Positions 56,998 to 64,000 of a DNA stretch of 64,000 nt are shown here, piece after piece (position 1 is the stretch's first letter; every line of letters begins with the position of its first letter). The position numbers and the translations under genes were made by a program. This DNA is from Chrysomallon squamiferum (taxonomy: Eukaryota > Mollusca > Gastropoda > Neomphalida > Peltospiridae), in contig CM022670.1 in NCBI GenBank assembly GCA_012295275.1, positions 4,303,264 to 4,367,263 on the forward strand. The letters are read 5' to 3'. The notes under the pieces are model-generated. The model saw only the letters and a list, made by a program, of their open reading frames with translations. It was not told the origin of the DNA and did no database searches.

Positions 56998-59247
56998 TCA
57001 GAAAGGTTTAAAATTCTGTACAGACATTTTTCTGTTCAGTTCGGCAAGGACGATGGAATACTGCAAAGCTTTCTCAGGCGGCACATTGGCAAACATGTCT
57101 TCCTCTGGAGGTGGCTTCACTTCTGAAATTGAAAATGTATCTAAATCAGTATCCACTGTCACTAATTGTTACTTAAATGAATGGCAGAAACAAATTAGAA
57201 ATAGAAAGTTTGCTTTGTCTTTCATGGTATTGCTGGTACATGCCTTCATTATAAAAAGTAATAAACATTTATGAAAACCATACCCTTGTCATTTTAAGGG
57301 AGCATATTAAAACTGTTTTTTCTCCTTCAGTACTAAAGGTAAATACTAAAACAGAAAGATAAACAAAATGTGAAACAACAAACGTTTCAAAATCAAAAAA
57401 TAAATGATGATGAGGTTGACTGTGACTGCATAACTCAAAATAACATTAAAACCAGTTTTTCTATATCAGCATTAAATGAAGAGAATTAAGAAAAAAACCT
57501 AGATAGAAAGGATAGAATTTTTTTTTTTTTTTCGATGTTACGTGTAATGTATTAAATCACAACAAACCTTTTGCTACTTTGTCTTCAGATTTTGACCTAT
57601 TTAACGAGCCCTTTGGACGACCCCTCCTTTTCTTAGAACTGTCATTCACATTCTTAAACAAGGACACAAGTGTTTAAATTTACTTGAAATCTCTTGCATT
57701 TAATATAATTATTAAAATTGTACATGAAATACAGGAAAAGATACAGACAATACATTTAAATATAAACATCTATTCTTATAAGTAACTTCACAGAATATAC
57801 TCACTTTATCATTTATGCACATGAAAGAATACACAGAAAGAGTTATGTTTATATATATAGAGAGAGAGAGAGAATATAAATAAATAAAATTATAAATACC
57901 TTAAATAAGATAATTAAGATACTGAAAATTGAAAATATTTTACTCAGTGGCAAATAATAAATAATAATAATGATAGTGTATCTGTATTAATACACTACTA
58001 AGAAAACAGTTGCATACCAAGATATAAATAATATGCAGGTTTACTAAAAAAATGTTTTAGTTTCTCTTATTCCTATCAATCTACAAACCTCAGTTTTGCT
58101 TTCACTTTTAGTTCTAAATCTTTTTGTTGTGTATTCAATATCTAAAGGATTGAAAAAGTCTGGTCTAACTCGTTTCGTCCTAACTGATCTTGTTTGTTTT
58201 GGCATGTTATCTTCTTTTCCAGGAGGACTTTCTGAATTATGACAAAAAAATAAAAAATGAAAATGTTAAGTATAATATTTAACCATAAAACTGTATTTCA
58301 TGGATTATGCTTAAAGATCAAAAAACATATTCAAAAGATTTTTTTTTTGAAATATTTTACGTAACAATGAATGCATTGGCTGTAATAAAAAAATAAAAAA
58401 AAATAAAAATAAACAACATCAGAACTAAAAAAAGTTTCAGTGCCACCACTCTATTCTTATCAATTAGCATCAAGTGAATTAAAGAACACAAATTTTTAAC
58501 ACTTATAAATGGAATGCTGTTGAAAAATATCAGGACATTATAATTTTTATAATTCTATTAATAAATCAATGACCAAGAGACCCCTCTGAATGATTCTTAC
58601 TAGTTATTTTGTTATTTTGTTTTTGTGTAATTTTTCTATAAAACTGCATTCTTGGATTTGTACCTTTGTCTTCAGATGTTCCAGAAAGACGTCGACATGG
58701 GAAAGTGAAACCACATGCACATGACTTACATGCTACAGGTATCTGAAAATAAAGAAGCATAAAAAAAGGCACAAATTATAATCCACTTGAAATTTATGAA
58801 AATTATTTTTCAGCTGTATTCTTTATAATTTACACTAATAATAATAATAACAAGAACAGCAACAATAATATTAACAAAAGTAAGTAATGACAAGAACAGT
58901 AATAATAATAATAAAAATAATAGTTGTAGTAGTAGTAGTAGCAGTAGAGGTAATAATTACTGTATAACAAAAATATATATATAAATCATAAATGATTATT
59001 AAGAGCTGAACACATCATGTCTTTTTGTGGACTTACTAAATTTCTCACCATATGTTACAGTTGTAGTTCTGCAGTAATTTATTATTAAATGTCAAACATA
59101 ACTGTTTTGATTTTGCATGCTATTCTTAATTTAAATCAAGAACAGTCATATACTTTGCAGCCAGTGGAACAAGACTTGAAGTTGACAAAATTGCATTTAT
59201 ACTTCTGTTTTATTTCTGCTATACTTTTGAAAACAAATAAAGAAATA

Positions 59248-59290
<43 letters not shown>

Positions 59291-59323
59291 AATTAATAAA
59301 TAATACATACAAATAATAATATA

Positions 59324-59357
<34 letters not shown>

Positions 59358-59941
59358 ATAGTTTAAAAGATTAAAATTAGTTACAAATTAAACAGGATTA
59401 AATTTAAAAATTAAGCATTAATATTTATTTTTGAAACATTACAAATATTTAATTTGTGACGAATTTGTAACCATCATTTAATAACTGCCTCAATTATATC
59501 ATATATGGTTCCAAAAGGCCAAATTGTCAACTATTCAATCCACCGTACCAATTTCCACATATATAGTATATACGATGTAATATATTTGATAATCATAATG
59601 ATATAGGCCTGATTATCATTATGGAACTGTGACGTTGACTGTCAATCGACTCAATGTCATGAAGATGAAGTGATGAAAATCGTCATGAATATGGCGAGAA
59701 CAGACTCAATATTCTCATTCTAAATCAAAAAAGATTTTAATTATCCCATTTCGAATGTCATTAGCAGAAGTATAAAGAGTTTAAGTTTCAAATTATCTAC
59801 AATTACAACGTTCCTAATCATTATCACCTGTTTCTCGCATGTTGGACAGGACTTAACTACAGTGCGGTCAATTTTCTTTCCTTTTGCCACTTTCATTGTG
59901 GATTTTTTGGCTATTTGATCAATTTTATTTTGAACAGACAT
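56998..59941 (-). CDS. C16orf87: C16orf87 homologue (UPF0547 family)
   Basis: Five exons in transcription order: 59941-59828, 58742-58664, 58231-58089, 57652-57568, 57122-56998; 546 nt, 181 residues. The N-terminal zinc-ribbon-like part reads KSCPTCEKQIPVACKSCACG, matching human [20 protein letters not shown]. A basic, Ser-rich middle carries an AT-hook-like KKRRGRPKG in exon 4. The C-terminus (ANVPPEKALQYSIVLAELNR) matches the family's terminal [20 protein letters not shown]. The function of the family is unknown; conserved CxxC pairs and basic motifs suggest a nuclear zinc-binding protein (inference). The start is the only ATG before the conserved region. It is slightly longer than the human protein. 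Confidence 0.92.
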
Positions 59942-60300
59942 TATTAATATGAAAAAGCTATAACCTTGTTATGTAATTATATGTCAACTGCTGACGATAA
60001 AAGTCCTTTATCTTATAAAAAAATATTAAAACTAAATATCCATTCTACAGAACTTACTTCCTATAAGCAGCGACACCTTCATTCAAGGTAGATAACCCAA
60101 ATTTGTCGCGGAGAAATTGGGATACATTTTTTGTTTTCTTACATTATGATTTCTTGATACTTTGATTCACGTTCAAAGACTTTTCTTTCCTCATCATTAT
60201 TTATGCTTAATTATTTTGTTACACTGTTTAAATCTATTTATGCTGTCTGCTAGCTGTTAATCAGTACCAGTAATTTTTTGATTCATTGTAAAATAAAGAA

Positions 60301-60335
<35 letters not shown>

Positions 60336-61348
60336 AAAGAAAAAGGATTTTATGTACAAACAAAATAAATATACCTGCACAAATGTTTATGTGTCATGAC
60401 AAAAAGAAAATGCAAAGAAATGCACCGTTTACCATTTCTGATGATTATCGTTTGGGAAGGGGGACCATCTAAAATATAAAGCTGCTTTAGAAATTAGATA
60501 AATAGGTACGTATTAATTGGTTTCGACTACTTTCAAATACGAACATTTTTTACAAATGTTGTGTGTTTGTCAAATTTTAGTCAGCCATCTTATTAAGCTT
60601 TGCTAACAATAAAAATGTCACGTAACAAGCAATTTGAGATAAAGGAAGGCCTATGATACACGGATAATGCAATTATTTTTTTAATTTCTATTTTATACCA
60701 ACAAAAGGGAAATGTCAGCTTCCGTAAATCTTCATACCTTATTATTAGCAAAGATTGGTTAACGGCCTAAATAATTGTTAATATGTTTATACAACATAGA
60801 TATTTTCTGCTAAATATTTTAAAAAATATTAATGAATTATATTTTTGAGGGTTGGACGAGAATGTTTTTCATTCTTTAAGTGACCTTCAGTACAAATAAA
60901 TGGTTTTGCTTTCCAGATGTACACTTTCAACAGTTGGAAAACCTCTGCTTTACGCTGGCATCCACAAACAAACCGCCACAAAATATTCTTGTCCGAGTTA
61001 ATAAATATGGCGCATGCGCATTTAGTATTATAGTAAATTACATTTCCTTAACTGATAAATAATATGGTGTTTACAAAAAAGAAATAAACTTAATATTACG
61101 TATAAAAATCGCAGTGTTACTTGGTGTATTTTCCAAATGAAAGATTTATATGTGCATTAACAAACGCACCCAGGTGTTTTTTAGTATGCATCTCTCTTAA
61201 ATGAATATGTTTAATGTCGGTAAAGCTTGATCGGTGAGTGACAGGATGCAGGTTATTTGACAGAAAGCACTAGCGGACATCTATAGTTTAAAAGGCTCCG
61301 AGAAGAATATAAATCTATCAGATATCGTTTGATTTTGTCAGAGAAATA
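59942..61348. promoter_or_regulatory. Divergent upstream region of C16orf87 (-) and FRY (+)
   Basis: 1.4 kb between divergent starts. A perfect palindrome GCGCATGCGC, the NRF1 core, lies at 61010-61019, about 330 bp before the FRY start. A less AT-rich patch at 60060-60115 is probably the C16orf87 5' UTR or promoter. Poly-A of about 30 at 60304-60333. No other gene is supported; the 60-residue open frame at 60880-61062 overlaps the NRF1-like site and looks incidental. Confidence 0.45.
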
Positions 61349-63524
61349 ATGCAGCATCAAGGTTCAGGAGACAAAGGTGTGACACGTAAGATTTTGATAA
61401 ATTAAATGTTGTGAGGCCAGAATTTAACTATTACTATGTCACTTACGAATACAGGTGTCCCCCGTCGACACCAACAATTCCAAGCAATACATTTATAAAA
61501 ATTAAGTATGAGCATCTTCAGTATGGCTGTCACCGAAATTCAAAGTGTCAGTAATAGTTAACATTAAAGTCAATATCGAAGTGATAAGATTGTGATTTTT
61601 AAAAAATGTATTTATTTATTTTATTTTTTTATTATTAAACTCAGGGAGTGTTGTTGAGCAATGATATAATTTATAATTTATAAATAAATACAGTACTTTT
61701 ACACTTCTTGAAGTCGAGATTATGACATGTAACAATAATATTTGGTATCAAGAACTTTAGAAAGATGAAAATACAATTAAAAGTAATCATGTAAATATTT
61801 TATTTTACTTTTATTACATTTTGTATTAATATACTTACTAGTTTAGATATTTTTGTTGCATTTGATTAGAAAACTAGATGATATTTTTAAACAAATAAAG
61901 AAATATATTTATTAAAGATACAGACTGCATCAACATCATGTGGCTTTTATATATATTTGATGAAATAGATAAGTAATAATAATTAAGGAAAAAAAGAAAA
62001 GAAAAAGTAATGACAACCAGAAGGAGTTGAAAGAATATTTATCTGCAGAATTTATTTAGCTAAAATAAATCTATAAATATATCACTCTTAGGTGATACAG
62101 AGCAAATACTGAAGTTTCCATGGAGGCGTGAAAATGGAAGCCAAGAAAATGAAGGTGACAAAGATTGTAAACCTGGGGAATATGTTTTACAAAATCTGTT
62201 TTTGGAGTTTTGTCGCATGTCAGAAAGGAAAATTGAACTGGTTCTGGCAGAGCCTTTGGTGAGATTTAGTTTTTATTACTAGAAAACTTGATTTTATTGG
62301 TATATATTTCACTATCACATAAATAAATAAATAAATAAAATAAAATTTAAAACAGTTGAATGAATTGGTGAATATTTGCTTAATAATATCTCAACACATT
62401 TATGTATTAACTGTTATTACTTATTTTAAAAAATTTTGATGATTTTAAAACGGATTTTAAATTAGAAGAAAAAAAAATCTTTGTCCTTCAGTCATCATAT
62501 AACATGTTGTTTGGTTGGTGATTGAAGTTTTTACCACATTATAAATTCAGACAAATAAACTTGGGTCAGTTTAAACCATACTGTCACATTCGTACCAGAA
62601 TCAAGAAATTTGCGAAAAATACACTCATTATTATTATAAACATTTTTATTTTATGATGAATATTGTTGATCTCAGTACATCATAAACCATTAGAAGTTAA
62701 TTTATAAAACATTTTTCTGTTTAACATTTTACCTAATACTACTTGCAGGAGAAACCCCTTGCAAAATCACTTCAGCGGGGAGAAGACAGTCAGTTTGATC
62801 AGGTATAACTGAACAATTTGAAACATTTTAATTTTCTGCCACTTATCTGTCCTAATATTATTATGAGGATCAAGCTATAATGCATTTAATATGAGCAAAT
62901 AACCTAAATGCTGTTGTCAGTGGAGCATTTTATTTCTTTCAAACAAGAAGTCTTTTAGTTAATGAATTGTCAAAAGAAATACATTACAGACATACTAAAA
63001 TTTAATTACATTCTTTCTTTTTTTGGGGGCATATTAATTTTTTTTAAAGTATTAATTTCCCTTATAAGAGAGTTAATAAGCATGCATCAACTGCAATAAT
63101 TTTACAGACAATTTTGAAACTGGAGATATTATCTGTAAATTCACTACATTAATGAATTAAAATAACATGTTTAATGACACATGGACAATATAAAATGGCT
63201 AGCCAGCTGTTTGGTATATACTGTATATGAATAATATAATGGGCATAACTATAACAAAATTTTAATTTATTTTTTTCAACATTATTTTAACAGACATTTA
63301 TACCATGATACTTATATTTAGAAATTATAATTTGGTACGAACATTTATAATTTTGGTGGTTAATAATTAATATTTATTTTGTTATAGATTCTGAGTGCTC
63401 TTGGTTGTGTGTCTGAGCACAGCCTGCCTGCTATTCTCAGATCTCTGTTCATATGGTATGACAGACAGATGAGGTATGAAGATGGAACATATTTGGATCC
63501 ACGACAGAGGCATAGAAGCAAAGG
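61349..63524 (+). CDS. FRY: Protein furry (FRY/FRYL), 5' end, partial
   Basis: Four coding exons: 61349-61385, 62092-62258, 62749-62802 and 63388-63524. The gene runs off the right edge within intron 4, with phase 2 open. The 131 complete codons start MQHQGSGDKGVT, pass a variable acidic linker and reach KPGEYVLQNLFLEFC, ERKIELVLAEPLEKPLAKSL and RGEDSQFDQILSALGCVSEH. They end with LPAILRSLFIWYDRQMRYED; vertebrate FRY/FRYL have KPGEYVLKSLF, AEPLEKPLTKSLQRGED and LFDWYKRQNG at the same places. Furry proteins are about 3000-residue HEAT/Armadillo-like scaffolds that activate NDR/LATS-type kinases in polarised growth and mitosis. Only about 4% is in view. The start ATG has no strong support beyond being the first upstream of the splice-compatible exon. 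Confidence 0.9.
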
Positions 63525-64000
63525 GTAAAATTTGGTTTTTGTTTTTTAATGTTTTTATCACACCTTTCTGTGAATATATATTATAAAACTAAGTTCTGTT
63601 AGCATTCCTTTCTTTATATTCTTTACATTTTAAGTATTTATTTATTATAATCATTAATTTTTTTTTTTTTTCAAATATTTGAAACCTTTTATAAATTCCA
63701 GTTAGCAATTTCTATTTTGAATTGAAATAATTTTTTGTGAGAAAAATAATATGGCTGGCAAACAAAAGTTAAAGTAATGCTAAATGTATTGTGTTTCAAA
63801 TGTGATGCATCAGACATTTGTGATTAATTGTGTGGAGTTTTAGTTGACCTGATTAATTTAGTTTATTAATTGTTATTTTTGCAACAGTCTAGGCATAAAC
63901 ATTGAAGGAATGGTTTAAAATTTATTTAAATCCCTATCAATAAAGCTGTTATGAACATGTCATTTTAAAATAATTTATTTTTAACTAAGGGTTTTTCATT
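63525..64000 (+). other. FRY intron 4, continues past window
   Basis: The donor GTAAAAT follows exon 4. The remaining 476 bp is AT-rich without another FRY exon. Confidence 0.6.

Overview
This is an AT-rich stretch of an animal nuclear genome with spliced genes, GT-AG introns and many microsatellites (CA, ATT, TTTA, ATTTT, poly-A/T). The genes are metazoan families: a SELENOW/MIEN1-type selenoprotein, ZNF330/NOA36, a GRAF-type BAR-PH-RhoGAP-SH3 protein, the C16orf87/UPF0547 family and the 5' end of furry (FRY/FRYL). An invertebrate, possibly a lophotrochozoan such as a mollusc, is my inference from composition, intron sizes and retained selenocysteine use. No lineage-specific marker was found.

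Layout. 1-4800: no convincing gene; a CpG-richer block near 200-500, a T-rich degenerate satellite (2700-4160) and two nearly identical 307-bp tandem copies (4185-4799). 5067-11690 (+): a four-exon MIEN1/SelW-like gene whose TGA at 10161-10163 reads as selenocysteine in a CGGU motif, with a matching SECIS-like hairpin in the 3' UTR at 12055-12130. 14446-19374 (-): ZNF330, ten exons, convergent with MIEN1. 19375-19845: compact divergent promoter with two ETS-type motifs, an NRF1-like half site and an E-box. 19846-48862 (+): Graf, 26 exons, about 830 residues, with full BAR, PH, RhoGAP and SH3 modules. 48863-56997: no gene seen; probably Graf 3' UTR plus intergenic DNA. 56998-59941 (-): C16orf87 homologue, five exons. 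61349 to the right edge (+): first four coding exons of furry.

The genes form no operon. Two divergent pairs (ZNF330/Graf, C16orf87/FRY) may share promoters; MIEN1/ZNF330 and Graf/C16orf87 are convergent. Graf is a membrane-curvature-sensing Rho GTPase-activating protein and furry an NDR-kinase scaffold, so both touch the actin/morphogenesis axis, but nothing in the sequence links them functionally.

The coding sequence contains three single-base frame breaks (ZNF330 exon 1/2 junction, ZNF330 exon 8, Graf exon 7). All lie at short homopolymers in otherwise intact conserved exons, so consensus errors are more likely than pseudogenes. The strongest biological signal is the selenocysteine codon plus SECIS, which a standard gene caller would read as a stop.
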